64,000 nucleotides of DNA from Roseovarius sp. THAF9 (GCF_009363715.1 NZ_CP045404.1:2076001-2140000); one strand, 5' to 3'; positions 8,157 to 18,291 are shown, counted from the stretch's first letter. The notes: a model not told the origin generated them from the letters alone. Made by a program: numbers and translations.

Positions 8157-8600
8157 ATGAAATTCTCTCTGTTCAAACCCCTCGCCGCCGTCGCGCTGGC
8201 GGCGTTGACGCTCACCCCAGCCCGGGCCGAAGATCCAAAATCTCTAGTGACGATCCTGACAAGCGAGGAACCCCAAACCCAGTTGATGAGCATGGTCCTG
8301 ACCATGCAGGCGCTGCAGCAAGGCGCCACGACCTACACCCTGCTCTGCGGCCCCGCCGGAGACCTTGCGCTCCGCGATGCCCCGGCAAGCGCGACCGCGC
8401 CCCAAAAACCCAAAGGCATGAGTCCGCAAGGCCTGATGCAAAAGATCTTGGAGGCCGGCGGCACGGTCGAACTTTGCGCGATCTATTTGCCCAACAAGGG
8501 CGTTGATGCCACCGCCCTCCTCGAAGGAATCAACAGCGCGAAGCCGCCCGAGATGGCCGCGCGCCTTCTGGCAGACGATACGCGGATCATGTCGTTCTGA
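8157..8600 (+). CDS. Exported DsrE/DsrF-like family protein
   Basis: 147 residues. A signal peptide ends at about residue 24 (ALTLTPARA, cleavage before EDPKS). The mature part has the DsrE-like pattern: a beta strand LVTILTS, a helix with QLMSMVLTMQALQ, a strand TYTLLCGPAGDLALRD, then GMSPQGLMQKILEAGG and VELCAIYLPNKG. Two Cys residues lie at strand ends where sulfur-carrying family members hold theirs. Proteins of this family in the periplasm are linked to sulfur or persulfide handling; function here is not proven. The start is MKFSLFKPL at 8157, which opens the signal peptide. Upstream lies an FNR box and an 18-bp palindrome, pointing to control by low oxygen and perhaps reactive sulfur. 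Confidence 0.8.
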   Translation: MKFSLFKPLAAVALAALTLTPARAEDPKSLVTILTSEEPQTQLMSMVLTMQALQQGATTYTLLCGPAGDLALRDAPASATAPQKPKGMSPQGLMQKILEAGGTVELCAIYLPNKGVDATALLEGINSAKPPEMAARLLADDTRIMSF

Positions 8601-8630
8601 GGTCCGGGAATACCGGTCGAGACCTCGTTT
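8599..8630 (+). terminator. Possible terminator after the DsrE-like gene
   Basis: GAGGTC at 8599 pairs with GACCTC at 8621-8626, enclosing a CCGG/CCGG inner stem, and is followed by only GTTT. The short T-run makes it a weak candidate; it separates this gene from convergent holC. Confidence 0.4.
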
Positions 8631-9085
8631 CAGGCCTCGGCCTTTTTCTCCCACCGGCCCGACGCCTCGGACCAGTATTGTGCCGCACAGCCCGCGCCGG
8701 TCAGCGCCTTCCACTGGCCACGCGCATGGTTCAGGGCGTGATCGTCATTCCCGTCGAACAGGATGCAGGTGCGTTCCAGAGACAGCACTTCGTCGGGAGA
8801 GACCTCGGCGCCGTCGATGCTCATGATGCAGGAGGCTTCGTTGGTGGCCTCCCCCGTGCCAAGCAGGATCGGCTGGCGGGCGTCATGCGGCCCGCCCGCG
8901 CGGCCATGCGCCAGAAACCCCTCCTCGGGACCCAGCCACAGTTTCTCGTCAAGCCAGTCCAGCCGCGCCTCCTCAGTGCCGCGTACCAGCACCCGCCATC
9001 CCGCGCCGTGCGCCTTGTCCAGCAGCATCGGCAGCGTCGCCTCCAGAGGGCGGCGGGTCAGGTGATAGAAATAGACCGCGCCCAT
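8630..9085 (-). CDS. holC: DNA polymerase III subunit chi
   Basis: 151 residues. The sequence AVYFYHLTRRPLEATLPMLL followed by GWRVLVRG and LDEKLWLGPEEGFLAHG is the chi pattern. Chi links the clamp loader to single-strand-binding protein at the fork. The ATG at 9083-9085 overlaps the pepA stop as ATGA, which fixes the start against a GTG one codon upstream. The pepA-holC order is a common bacterial arrangement. Confidence 0.93.
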   Translation of the reverse strand: MGAVYFYHLTRRPLEATLPMLLDKAHGAGWRVLVRGTEEARLDWLDEKLWLGPEEGFLAHGRAGGPHDARQPILLGTGEATNEASCIMSIDGAEVSPDEVLSLERTCILFDGNDDHALNHARGQWKALTGAGCAAQYWSEASGRWEKKAEA

Positions 9086-10557
9086 CACTCCCCTTCGTAT
9101 TGATCGGCCACCAGCCGGTCGAGGCTCATCACGCCCCAGCCGGTCGAGCCCTTGGGGGCGAAATCGGTGTCCTTGGTCACCCGCGCCACACCAGCGATAT
9201 CAAGGTGAATCCACGGCGTGCCCTCCTCGACGAAACGTTGCAGGAATTGCGCCGCGGTGATCGACCCCGCGGGGCGTCCGCCCACGTTCTTCATGTCAGC
9301 GATGTCGGACTTGAGCTGCTTGTCATAGGCCTCGCTCAGCGGCAGGCGCCATGCGCCCTCGCCCTCGTTCTTGGCCGCGCGCAGGAACTTGTCGGCGAAA
9401 TTGTCGTCGTTGGAAAACACGCCCGCGTTTTCATGACCCAGCGCGATGATCATTGCCCCCGTCAGCGTCGCAAGGTCGATGATCGCAGCAGGCTTGTAGG
9501 TCTGCTGCGCGTACCACAGCACATCGGCCAACAGCAGGCGGCCTTCGGCATCGGTGTTGATGATCTCGACCGTGTCACCCTTCATCGAGGTGAACACGTC
9601 ACCGGGGCGATAGGCCTCGCCCGACGGCATGTTCTCGACCAGCCCGACAAGGCCCACGACATTGGCCTTGGCCTGCCGCAGCGCGAGCGCGCGCATGGTG
9701 CCCGTCACGACGCCGGCGCCGCCCATATCCATGGTCATGTCTTCCATGCCCGTGGGCACCTTCAGCGAGATCCCCCCGGTGTCAAAGACCACACCCTTGC
9801 CGACCAACGCCAATGGCGCATCGCCATCTCGCCCGCCGGACCATTCCATGACCGCGACCTTAGTGGGCGAGGCCGAGCCCTGCCCCACGGCGAGCAACAG
9901 GCCCATGCCATGTTTTTCTAGGTCCTTTTCCTCGAGGATAGTGATCTTGAGGCCGAGGCTCTCCATCTCCTTGATCCGCTTGGCGAATTCCGTCGTGGTC
10001 AGGTGGTTGGCCGGTTCCGACACCAGATCGCGGGTCATAAGCACACCCTCGGCCACGGCAAGCGCGGATTTCGCCGTCTCGGTCGCCTCGTCAGGCTTGC
10101 CGACCATGATCGAAACCGCGCCCTGCTCCTCGGGCTGCTTGGATTTACGTGCGTCGAACGAATAGGCCCGCAGCGTGATCCCCTGCGCCAGTTCACCCAG
10201 CCGCCGCGCGGTGCCTGCCAGAACCAGAAGCGGCGCGTCGCCTTTCAGCTTGCCCAGGGCGGCACCGGCCTTGCGCGTTTCGACCGGGTCAGCCCCGCGT
10301 TCCAAGCACAGCACGTCCAGCGCCTTGGCCGCAAGACCCGTAGGCCATGCCAGCGTGACGACCTGCCCGGGCTTGGTCTTTTCCCACGCCTCGCTTTCCA
10401 GCAGGCGCTTGACCGCGCCCTTGGTCAGCCGGTTCACACGCCGCGCGCCCGGACCCATCTTGCCGGTCGGTGTGACCACCACCGCGACGCGCCCTTCCGC
10501 TTCGGCGATGGCGTCCAGGTCCAGCTCGGTGAAGGTGACGGAAACGGGGGTGCTCAT
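9085..10557 (-). CDS. pepA: Leucyl aminopeptidase (M17, cytosol aminopeptidase)
   Basis: 490 residues, usual length. The N-terminal macro-like domain is followed by the catalytic half with GKGVVFDTGGISLK (metal-binding Lys and Asp) and the NTDAEGRLLLADVLWYA signature. It cleaves N-terminal residues from peptides using two divalent metals; in some bacteria it also binds DNA. Start ATG at 10555-10557 has AAGGAG 7 nt upstream. The frame stays open for another 1 kb upstream, but that stretch is the complement of lptF and lacks homologous protein sequence. Confidence 0.96.
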   Translation of the reverse strand: MSTPVSVTFTELDLDAIAEAEGRVAVVVTPTGKMGPGARRVNRLTKGAVKRLLESEAWEKTKPGQVVTLAWPTGLAAKALDVLCLERGADPVETRKAGAALGKLKGDAPLLVLAGTARRLGELAQGITLRAYSFDARKSKQPEEQGAVSIMVGKPDEATETAKSALAVAEGVLMTRDLVSEPANHLTTTEFAKRIKEMESLGLKITILEEKDLEKHGMGLLLAVGQGSASPTKVAVMEWSGGRDGDAPLALVGKGVVFDTGGISLKVPTGMEDMTMDMGGAGVVTGTMRALALRQAKANVVGLVGLVENMPSGEAYRPGDVFTSMKGDTVEIINTDAEGRLLLADVLWYAQQTYKPAAIIDLATLTGAMIIALGHENAGVFSNDDNFADKFLRAAKNEGEGAWRLPLSEAYDKQLKSDIADMKNVGGRPAGSITAAQFLQRFVEEGTPWIHLDIAGVARVTKDTDFAPKGSTGWGVMSLDRLVADQYEGE

Positions 10558-10728
10558 GCGATGCTCCTTGTGGGGAATTGTCTGTTTGTCGTACCCAGAC
10601 CTAGCGTCTTGCGGGCGAGAAGGCCAGTGCCGGCCGCAAACCGCCGGTCCGCGTCGCTTTACCGGTTTTCCCCCGCTGGCAAATCGCATAACTTGGCGCG
10701 AAATGCTGTTAAGTTCCGGGGGGGATGC

Positions 10729-11889
10729 GTGACCAGATTCGACAGGTATATGCTGTCGCAATTCATGGTGCTGTTCGGGTTCTTCGCACTCGTGCTCGTG
10801 TCGATCTTCTGGATCAACAAGGCGGTGCGGATGTTCGACCGGCTGATCGGCGACGGCCAGCCTGCCTGGATTTTCCTGGAATTCACGGCCCTGACCCTGC
10901 CCGGCGTGATCGGCGTGGTGCTGCCCATCGCGACCTTTGCCGGCGCGGTCTATGTCACCAACCGGATGACGACCGAATCCGAACTGACGGTGATGCAGGC
11001 CACGGGGTATTCGCCCTGGCGGCTGATCCGCCCGGTGCTGATTTACGGGTGCTTGATCGCACTCATGATGTCGGTTCTCAGCCACTACCTGATCCCCAAA
11101 AGCCTGAGCCAGCTGCGCCTGCGCCAGGCCGAGGTCAGCCAGAACATAACGGCCAAGCTGTTGACCGAGGGCGAGTTCTTGCACCCGGCCCCCGGCATCA
11201 CGTTCTACATCCGCGACATCACGCCCGAGGGGGAGTTGCGCGATGTCTTCCTGTCGGACCGGCGCAACGACAAGACGCCCGTCACCTACACCTCGACCCA
11301 AGCCTATCTGGTACAGGAGGGCGGCGGAACCAAGCTTGTCATGGTAGATGGGCTGGCGCAGAACCTGCGCACCGAGGGCAACCGGCTCTTCACCACGCAT
11401 TTTGATGATTTTTCTTACGATATCAGCAGCCTGATCTCGCGCGATCCAACCAATCTGAACCGGGTCGACTTCGTCCTTACCGGCGACCTTCTGTTCCGGC
11501 CCGCGGAAATGTCCGAGATCACCGGCAGCACCGTGCCCGAAGTGCTTTACGAAGCGCATGGCCGGTTCGCGCAGGCGTTGATGTGTGTGGTCGCGGCGCT
11601 GATCGGATTTGCCACGCTGCTGGTCGGCACCTACAGCCGCTTCGGCGTCTGGTGGCAGATCGTCGGCGCCTTTACCCTGCTTGTGTTGATCAAGATGGTC
11701 GAGGGTGGCGTGTCCGGCGCCGTTCTGGCAAGCGCAAGCGCCTGGCCGCTGATGTACCTGCCCACGGGCATCGGTTCCGTGATCACCATCGTCCTTCTCT
11801 ATCTTGCGGCGTATCCAGGTATCTGGCGCCGCCTGTGGCCCTTCGGGCCTCGCAAGGGTCCGCCGGGGCCGGTGGAGAGCGCCGCATGA
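10729..11889 (+). CDS. lptF: LPS export ABC transporter permease LptF
   Basis: 386 residues, starting VTRFDRYMLSQFM from a GTG at 10729. It has the YjgP/YjgQ layout: three N-terminal membrane helices, a periplasmic beta-jellyroll domain (about residues 130-270) and three C-terminal helices. LptF with LptG and LptB extracts lipopolysaccharide from the inner membrane and drives it toward LptD. The GTG start with a weak G-rich ribosome-binding site may lower its initiation relative to downstream genes. First gene of a six-gene overlapping operon, divergent from pepA. Confidence 0.94.
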   Translation: MTRFDRYMLSQFMVLFGFFALVLVSIFWINKAVRMFDRLIGDGQPAWIFLEFTALTLPGVIGVVLPIATFAGAVYVTNRMTTESELTVMQATGYSPWRLIRPVLIYGCLIALMMSVLSHYLIPKSLSQLRLRQAEVSQNITAKLLTEGEFLHPAPGITFYIRDITPEGELRDVFLSDRRNDKTPVTYTSTQAYLVQEGGGTKLVMVDGLAQNLRTEGNRLFTTHFDDFSYDISSLISRDPTNLNRVDFVLTGDLLFRPAEMSEITGSTVPEVLYEAHGRFAQALMCVVAALIGFATLLVGTYSRFGVWWQIVGAFTLLVLIKMVEGGVSGAVLASASAWPLMYLPTGIGSVITIVLLYLAAYPGIWRRLWPFGPRKGPPGPVESAA

Positions 11890-12977
11890 TCCTGCATTAC
11901 TACTTTGCCCGCAAGTTCCTGTGGACCTTCCTCGCCATCGCGGCGGTTTTCGTCATCCTGTTGGCGCTCATCGACCTTGTTGACGAATTGCAGGATTTTC
12001 CGAACCTGCCGTTCGTGGAAGTGCTGGGCGTCGTGCTGCTGAATGTCCCCCATGCGAATTATGAGATCCTGCCGCTGGTCGTGATCCTGTCCGCCGTGGC
12101 GCTCTATCTGCGGCTTGCGCGGTCATCGGAACTGGTCGTGGTGCGGGCCGCCGGACGCTCGGCCCTACGCAGTCTCGCGGCCCCGATCACCGTGGCCGCG
12201 CTGATCGGCATACTGTCGATCACCATGCTGAACCCGCTCGTGGCGGCGGCCTCGAAACGGTATAACGACGTGGTCAACACGTATATGGGCGGCGGCACCA
12301 GCGTTCTGGCGATTGCCTCCGAAGGGCTGTGGTTGCGCCAAGGCAGCGCCGAGGGCCAAACGGTCATCCACGCCGCAAGGGCCAGTTCCGACGTGACCAC
12401 GCTTTACGAGGCGACATTCATCAACTTCTCGCCCGAGGGGGACCCGGAACGGCGCATCGTGGCCGAGACCGCCACCTTGGCCGCGGGCCAGTGGGAGTTG
12501 AAGAACGCCAAGATCTGGGAACTGACGCTCGGGCAGAACCCCGAGGCCTCGGCCCGCCAGGTGGCGCAGTTGGAATTGCCGTCGGCGCTGACGCAGGACC
12601 GCATCATAGACAGTTTCGGCAAGCCTGAATACATTTCGCTCTGGGATCTGCCGGGTTTCATCAATCAGCTTGAAGAAGCCGGCTTCTCGGCGCGGCGCTA
12701 CGCGGTTTGGTTCCAGATGGAGCTGTCGCGGCCCTTGTTTCTTGTCGCGCTCGTGATGGTCGCGGCGGCCTTTACCATGCGGCACGCACGGCTCAGCAAC
12801 ACCGGAATCTCGGTGCTCATTGCCGTGATGCTGGGTTTCACGCTGCATTACATTCGCAATTTCGCGCAGATCCTTGGCGAAAACGGTCAAATACCCGTCT
12901 ACCTCGCCGCCTGGGCGCCGCCTGTCGCCTCGTTCATGCTGGCCGCCGGCATCCTGTTGCACATGGAGGACGGATGA
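11886..12977 (+). CDS. lptG: LPS export ABC transporter permease LptG
   Basis: 363 residues, with the same three-helix, jellyroll, three-helix plan as LptF; partner permease in the LptB2FG transporter. The N-terminus ILHYYFARKFLWTFLAI and the helix ending near residue 95 followed by RLARSSELVVVRAAG are characteristic of the family. ATG overlaps the lptF stop (ATGA), fixing the start and implying coupled synthesis of the heteromeric partners. Confidence 0.94.
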   Translation: MILHYYFARKFLWTFLAIAAVFVILLALIDLVDELQDFPNLPFVEVLGVVLLNVPHANYEILPLVVILSAVALYLRLARSSELVVVRAAGRSALRSLAAPITVAALIGILSITMLNPLVAAASKRYNDVVNTYMGGGTSVLAIASEGLWLRQGSAEGQTVIHAARASSDVTTLYEATFINFSPEGDPERRIVAETATLAAGQWELKNAKIWELTLGQNPEASARQVAQLELPSALTQDRIIDSFGKPEYISLWDLPGFINQLEEAGFSARRYAVWFQMELSRPLFLVALVMVAAAFTMRHARLSNTGISVLIAVMLGFTLHYIRNFAQILGENGQIPVYLAAWAPPVASFMLAAGILLHMEDG

Positions 12978-15202
12978 CGCGCCGGTCGGGAATACGCGCT
13001 TGGATTACATGCCTTGCGGCGGCGCTGATCTGCTGGACCGGAGCCGCGGTCGCGCAGGGCGGCGACGATCCGTCCCTGCCCGCCGCGCAGGACGCGCCGC
13101 AGCCTGCCATTCTCGTGGCCGACGACGTTTTCCTGTCCGGCAACGAACAACTGGTCGCAAGCGGGAATGTCGAGGCGCTTTATGACGGGCGCAGGCTCAA
13201 GGCCTCAGAGATCGTCTATGACCGGACCACCGAAACTCTGCGGGTAACCGGGCCGATTTCGCTGGAAGAGGCCGATGGCACCATGCTGGTGCTGGCCGAC
13301 AGCGCCGAGCTGGACCGCGAGATGCGTAACGGCCTGATGACGGGCGCGCGGATTGTGATGGACGACCAGGTGCAGCTGGCCGCCAATGAATTGGCGCGGG
13401 TGAACGGACGCTATAACCAGCTTTACAAGGCGGCCGTCACATCGTGCCGGGTTTGCAATTCACAAAGCCCCCCACTCTGGCAATTGCGCGCGCGCCGGGT
13501 GGTCCACGACCAGCAGGAAAAACAGCTTTATTTCGATGACGCGCAGTTCAGGGTGCTGGGCACACCGGTCTTCTATTTGCCCCGCCTGCGCCTGCCCGAC
13601 CCTACACTTGAGCGCGCCACGGGCTTTCTCGTGCCGTCGCTCAACAACTCGTCGCTTCTGGGGTTCGGCGCCCGGGTGCCCTATTTCATCCGGATCGGCG
13701 ATCACAAGGACCTGACCGTCACGCCGTATCTGTCCACCGAAAGCCGCACGCTGGAACTGCGCTATAGGCAGGCGTTCCGCAACGGCACGATCGAGGTGAC
13801 CGGCGCGCTGAGCGATGACGACATCGGTGGACGCAGCTTCAAATCCTATGTGTTCGCCAATAGCACCTTCGCGCTGCCTCGCGACTTCACCCTGCGGTTC
13901 GATATCGAGGCGGTGAACGACGACACCTACCTGCTGGATTACGGCTATTCCGAAAAGGACCGGCTGGACAGCGAGATCTCGGTCGAACGCGCCCGGCGCG
14001 ATGAATATATTCGCGTGGCCCTGACGAATTTCCGTTCGCTGCGCGCGGGGGAAAGCAATTCGACCCTGCCCACGATCGTGTCGAACGGTGAATACGAGCG
14101 CCGGTTCCAGCTGGGCTATGCGCCCGGCGGCGAAATCCGGCTCGGCGTTCTTAGCCACGCGCATTACCGGTCGTCGAACCTGGCCGTCGACGGTGCCGAT
14201 TTCGACCCCTTCGCGGATGGCCGCGACGTGGCGCGATTTACCGTCAGCGCGGACTGGCACCGGTCCTGGACCATTGGCGCAGGAGTGCTGACCAGCGCAC
14301 AGGTCGGGCTGGCCATCGACAGCTTTCATGTGCAGCAGGCGGGCATCACCAGCCGGTCCGAGGCGGTTGAGGTCACGCCCTCGGCCTCGGTCGAATTGCG
14401 CTGGCCGCTGTTGAAAACCTCATCGGCGGGCGCCACCCACGTGATCGAGCCGGTCATGCAACTTTCGTGGGTCGGGGGCAGCAACCCACTGGTGCCCAAC
14501 GACGAAAGCACGCGGATCGAATTTGACGAGGGCAATCTTTTCGCCACCTCGCGCTTTACTGCGCCCGACCGGCGGGAACGCGGCTTCAACTCGGCCTATG
14601 GTATCAGCTGGACACGCTATGGAAGCAAAGGCTGGCAAAGCTCGTTCGCGGTCGGGCAGGTTGTGCGCGACGAGGCCGAGGTCGATCCCGCCGGCGGGTT
14701 CGCCTTTACCAATTCGTCTGGCCTGCAGGACCGCTATTCGGACCTTCTGATCGCGGGGCAGTTCAAGACCGATGACGGGCTGGCCATCACCGCGCGCGGC
14801 CTGTTCGATGACGACTTCGTCACCACCAAGGCCGAGGCCCGCGCCAGCTGGCGCAACGACCGCGCAACGGTCGGCGGCACCTATATCTGGCTGCGCAACG
14901 ACCCGGCCGAAGCCCGGCCCGACAACATCTCGGAATGGGCCTTCGACGCCTCCTACCGCCTATCGCGGCACTGGACCGGCAGCGCCGACTGGCGCTACGA
15001 CGTGGCCAGTGACGAATCCGTGCGGGCGGGCCTTGGGGTCACCTACACCAACGAGTGCGTGGACATTTCGCTTTCGGCCTCGCGTCGGTTCACCTCTTCC
15101 ACTATCCTCGTGCCATCGACCGATATAAGTTTCACGGTTGGCCTTCGCGGCTTTACAACCAAGACACGCGACAAAAGCTACGTCCGGACATGCGAGCAAT
15201 GA
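12974..15202 (+). CDS. lptD: LPS-assembly protein LptD (outer membrane)
   Basis: 742 residues. A signal peptide covers about residues 1-30 (ICWTGAAVAQG). Residues about 45-190 form the OstA/LptA-like beta-taco that includes LFLSGNEQL-type strands and SCRVCNSQSPPLWQLRARRV; the rest is the large outer-membrane barrel, ending with alternating strands and RTCEQ. It inserts LPS into the outer leaflet with LptE. Cysteines are few: the CRVC pair and two near the C-terminus (NECVDIS, RTCEQ), suitable for inter-domain disulfides. The ATG overlaps lptG's stop (ATGA). Confidence 0.94.
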   Translation: MTRRSGIRAWITCLAAALICWTGAAVAQGGDDPSLPAAQDAPQPAILVADDVFLSGNEQLVASGNVEALYDGRRLKASEIVYDRTTETLRVTGPISLEEADGTMLVLADSAELDREMRNGLMTGARIVMDDQVQLAANELARVNGRYNQLYKAAVTSCRVCNSQSPPLWQLRARRVVHDQQEKQLYFDDAQFRVLGTPVFYLPRLRLPDPTLERATGFLVPSLNNSSLLGFGARVPYFIRIGDHKDLTVTPYLSTESRTLELRYRQAFRNGTIEVTGALSDDDIGGRSFKSYVFANSTFALPRDFTLRFDIEAVNDDTYLLDYGYSEKDRLDSEISVERARRDEYIRVALTNFRSLRAGESNSTLPTIVSNGEYERRFQLGYAPGGEIRLGVLSHAHYRSSNLAVDGADFDPFADGRDVARFTVSADWHRSWTIGAGVLTSAQVGLAIDSFHVQQAGITSRSEAVEVTPSASVELRWPLLKTSSAGATHVIEPVMQLSWVGGSNPLVPNDESTRIEFDEGNLFATSRFTAPDRRERGFNSAYGISWTRYGSKGWQSSFAVGQVVRDEAEVDPAGGFAFTNSSGLQDRYSDLLIAGQFKTDDGLAITARGLFDDDFVTTKAEARASWRNDRATVGGTYIWLRNDPAEARPDNISEWAFDASYRLSRHWTGSADWRYDVASDESVRAGLGVTYTNECVDISLSASRRFTSSTILVPSTDISFTVGLRGFTTKTRDKSYVRTCEQ

Positions 15203-16446
15203 TGCCAAGACTTACACACCTTACTTCCGCGCTGCTGGCGCTTTTCCTTTTCGCCACCGCAACCCTGACCGGCTCTGGTCCGGCACGGGCCCAGCAAAGC
15301 CCGTTCGACGCGGTGATCAAGGTCAACGACATGGCCATCACCCGCTACGAGATCTCACAGCGGGCGCGGATGCTGCAACTGTTCCGCGCCCCGGGTGACC
15401 CCGTCGAACTGGCACGCGAACAGCTGATCGAGGATCGGCTGAAGCTGGACGCCGCCAACGCGGCGGGCTTCGTCATCACCGACGACGCGCTCATGGCCGG
15501 GATGGAGGAATTCGCAAGCCGCGCCAACATGGATGCAGAGCAGATGATCAGCTCTCTGGGACAGGCCGGTGTCGACGCCTCGACCTATCGCGAGTTTGTC
15601 CGCGCCGGCCTGACGTGGCGCGAATTCTCCCGCGCGCGCTTCGTTCCGCGCATCAACGTCGACGAAGACGACGTAAACCGCGCCCGCCTGTCGTTCGGCC
15701 GCGAAACCAGCGTGCGCGTGCTGTTGTCCGAAATCATCATGCCGCTTGCCAACGCCAACCCGCAGACGGTGCAAGAGCGTGCGAACCAGATCAGCCAATA
15801 CACGAGCGAGGCGGAGTTTGCCGCCGCCGCGCGGCGCTATTCGGCCACCGAAAGCGCCGGGCGTGGCGGACGGATGGACTGGGTCGCGGTCACCGATCTG
15901 CCCGAAGGCCTGCGCTCGGTGGTCCTCGCCCTTGCCCCCGGCGAGGTCAGCAACCCGCTGCCGCTGCAAGGCGCCATCGCCCTGTTCCAGCTGCGCGACA
16001 TCGAGGAAATCCCGCAGCCTGAGCAGGAATACGCGGAAATCGAGTACGCTGCCTATTATATCGACGGCGGCCGCACCCAGCAGACCCTGGCCCGCGCCAA
16101 CCAAATCGACGCGGATACCGATACCTGCAACGACCTGTACGGCATCGCGCAGGGCCAGCCCGAAAGGGTGCTGGAACGAGGCAGCAAGGCACCGTCCGAG
16201 ATCCCCGATGACATCCGATTCGAGCTGGCCAAGCTTGACCCGGGCGAAATCTCCACAGGTGTGACGCGCGCAGGCGGTCAGACGCTGGTGCTATTGATGC
16301 TGTGCAGCCGGACGCCAAAAACCGACGGCGAAGCGCCCGACGCCGATCAAATCACCAACTTCATTCGAAGCCAGCGGCTGGACAGCTACGCCAGCGCCTA
16401 TCTCGAGGAGTTGCGCGCGGCGGCCCGGATCGTCGAACTGGAATGA
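15199..16446 (+). CDS. surA: SurA-like periplasmic peptidyl-prolyl isomerase/chaperone
   Basis: 415 residues. Signal peptide ends near residue 31 (GSGPARAQQ). A SurA N-terminal chaperone domain (IKVNDMAITRYEISQRARML) is followed by one parvulin-type domain around residues 175-275 (SEIIMPLANAN, GRGGRMDWVA, LPEGLRSVVLALAPGEVS), then a C-terminal helix-rich part. E. coli SurA has two parvulin domains; here the second is not evident. The ATG at 15199 overlaps the lptD stop. Placement next to lptD fits its role in folding outer-membrane proteins, LptD among them. Confidence 0.9.
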   Translation: MMPRLTHLTSALLALFLFATATLTGSGPARAQQSPFDAVIKVNDMAITRYEISQRARMLQLFRAPGDPVELAREQLIEDRLKLDAANAAGFVITDDALMAGMEEFASRANMDAEQMISSLGQAGVDASTYREFVRAGLTWREFSRARFVPRINVDEDDVNRARLSFGRETSVRVLLSEIIMPLANANPQTVQERANQISQYTSEAEFAAAARRYSATESAGRGGRMDWVAVTDLPEGLRSVVLALAPGEVSNPLPLQGAIALFQLRDIEEIPQPEQEYAEIEYAAYYIDGGRTQQTLARANQIDADTDTCNDLYGIAQGQPERVLERGSKAPSEIPDDIRFELAKLDPGEISTGVTRAGGQTLVLLMLCSRTPKTDGEAPDADQITNFIRSQRLDSYASAYLEELRAAARIVELE

Positions 16447-17423
16447 CCTCGGCACCGGCCCTGCCCGTCGCCATCAGCTGCGGCGAACCCGCGGGCATCG
16501 GGCCTGAAATCGCGGCCCGGGCCTGGCACGCGCTGCGTCATGAGGTGCCGGTGCTGTACCTGGGCGACCCCGACCACTTGGCCAAAGACGTACCCGTGGT
16601 CTGTATCGACGAACTGGAAGACGTGGTTGAGGTCGGGAAAACGGCGCTGCCCGTGCTATCGCATCGGTTCGACGGTCCGCTGACCCACGGGCAGCCCAAC
16701 CCGGACCATGCGCAGGCGGTCATCGACATGATCACCACCGCGGTCACGCTGTTGAAGGAAGGGGCGGTCAGCGCGCTTTGTACGGCCCCGATCCACAAAA
16801 AGGCGTTGCAGGACGGAGCCGGGTTCGCCTTTCCCGGACATACCGAATTCCTGGCGGAGATGTCGAAAACGGCGCATGTGGTGATGATGCTGGTCAGCGA
16901 GCAATTGCGCGTCGTTCCCGCGACAATTCACATGCCACTGTCAGAGGTACCGGCTGCCCTGACGCCCGAGATACTTGAGCAGACGATCCGCATCACGCAT
17001 AACGGGCTGATCCGTGACTTCGGCATTCTCGTGCCCCGTATCGCGGTTGCGGGTCTCAACCCGCATGCCGGCGAAGGCGGCAAGATGGGGCGCGAAGAGA
17101 TCGAGGTGATCACGCCTGTCCTCGACAAGCTGCGAGCCGAAGGCATGGACCTGCGCGGCCCGCTCAGCGCGGACACCATGTTCCACTCCGGCGCCCGCAC
17201 AGGGTATGACGCGGCAATCTGCATGTATCACGATCAGGCGCTGATTCCGATCAAGACGCTGGATTTCGACCGCGGCGTCAACGTCACGCTAGGCCTGCCC
17301 TTCGTGCGTACCTCGCCCGATCATGGCACGGCGCTTGATATCGCGGGCAAAGGCGTCGCCAATGCCTCGTCGATGATCGAGGCTGTGCGCCTTGCCGCCC
17401 ATCTGGGACGGATCCGCGCGTGA
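16443..17423 (+). CDS. pdxA: 4-hydroxythreonine-4-phosphate dehydrogenase
   Basis: 326 residues. It oxidises 4-phosphohydroxy-threonine in the DXP-dependent pyridoxal phosphate pathway. Motifs: [17 protein letters not shown] at the N-terminus, [20 protein letters not shown] and the C-terminal [35 protein letters not shown] metal-site segments. The start overlaps the surA stop as ATGA. The lptD-surA-pdxA-ksgA order is the same as in E. coli. Confidence 0.96.
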   Translation: MTSAPALPVAISCGEPAGIGPEIAARAWHALRHEVPVLYLGDPDHLAKDVPVVCIDELEDVVEVGKTALPVLSHRFDGPLTHGQPNPDHAQAVIDMITTAVTLLKEGAVSALCTAPIHKKALQDGAGFAFPGHTEFLAEMSKTAHVVMMLVSEQLRVVPATIHMPLSEVPAALTPEILEQTIRITHNGLIRDFGILVPRIAVAGLNPHAGEGGKMGREEIEVITPVLDKLRAEGMDLRGPLSADTMFHSGARTGYDAAICMYHDQALIPIKTLDFDRGVNVTLGLPFVRTSPDHGTALDIAGKGVANASSMIEAVRLAAHLGRIRA

Positions 17424-18256
17424 GCGGTATCGACTCGCTGCCCCCGTTGCGCGACGTGATCACTACCCATGGGCTCAGCGCGCGCAAATCCTTGGGCCAG
17501 AACTTTCTGCTCGACCTCAACCTGACCGCCAAGATCGCCCGCATGGCGGGGGATATCGAAAACGCCGATGTGCTGGAAATCGGCCCCGGCCCCGGCGGGC
17601 TGACGCGCGGCCTGCTTGCCGAAGGGGCGCGGCGCGTCCTTGCGGTGGAAAAGGACGCACGCTGCATTCCCGCGCTGGAAGAGATCGCCAGTGCCTATCC
17701 CGGACGGCTGGAGGTCGTCAATGGAGACGCGCTTGAGGTCGACCCGGGCGCGCGCCTGACGCCGCCCATCAAGGTCGCGGCAAACCTGCCCTACAATGTG
17801 GGAACCGAGCTTTTGGTGCGGTGGCTGACGCCCCGATCCTGGCCGCCCTTCTGGCAAAGCCTGACTCTGATGTTCCAGCGCGAAGTGGCCGAACGCATCG
17901 TCGCACGGCCCGGATCAAAAGCTTACGGACGCCTTGCCGTGCTGGCGCAATGGCGTGCGTCAGCGCAGATCATGCTGAATTTGCCGCCCGGCGCGTTCAC
18001 GCCACCGCCGAAAGTGTCGAGCGCGGTGGTGCATCTCGAGGCCCTCGCAGCGCCACGTTTCCCGGCAGACCCGAAGGCACTGGAACAGGTGGTTGCGCGC
18101 GCCTTCAACCAAAGGCGCAAGATGCTGCGCGCGGCGTTGAAAGGGATGGCGCCCGATATCGAGGACAGGCTTATTGCGTCGGGCATCAAACCGACGGATC
18201 GCGCCGAGACCGTCGGTCTGGAGCAATTCTGCGCGCTTGCCAGAAATCTCGGCTGA
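17420..18256 (+). CDS. ksgA: 16S rRNA dimethyladenosine transferase RsmA/KsgA
   Basis: 278 residues. It dimethylates the two adenines of the 3'-terminal helix of 16S rRNA. Motifs: [14 protein letters not shown]-binding [15 protein letters not shown], acidic GDALEVD and catalytic [11 protein letters not shown]. Translation starts at a GTG overlapping the pdxA stop (GTGA). Last gene of the lptF operon; the apaG gene that follows ksgA in E. coli is missing here. Confidence 0.96.
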   Translation: MSGIDSLPPLRDVITTHGLSARKSLGQNFLLDLNLTAKIARMAGDIENADVLEIGPGPGGLTRGLLAEGARRVLAVEKDARCIPALEEIASAYPGRLEVVNGDALEVDPGARLTPPIKVAANLPYNVGTELLVRWLTPRSWPPFWQSLTLMFQREVAERIVARPGSKAYGRLAVLAQWRASAQIMLNLPPGAFTPPPKVSSAVVHLEALAAPRFPADPKALEQVVARAFNQRRKMLRAALKGMAPDIEDRLIASGIKPTDRAETVGLEQFCALARNLG

Positions 18257-18291
18257 TCCGCGCCCTTTGGAAACCCTTTGTATCGGGGCGA

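Noticed and set aside
10558..11559. Minus-strand frame open for 1 kb upstream of pepA
   Set aside because: It is the complement of lptF; composition is shadow-like (His/Gln/Arg-rich) and the pepA start with AAGGAG at 10557 is clear.
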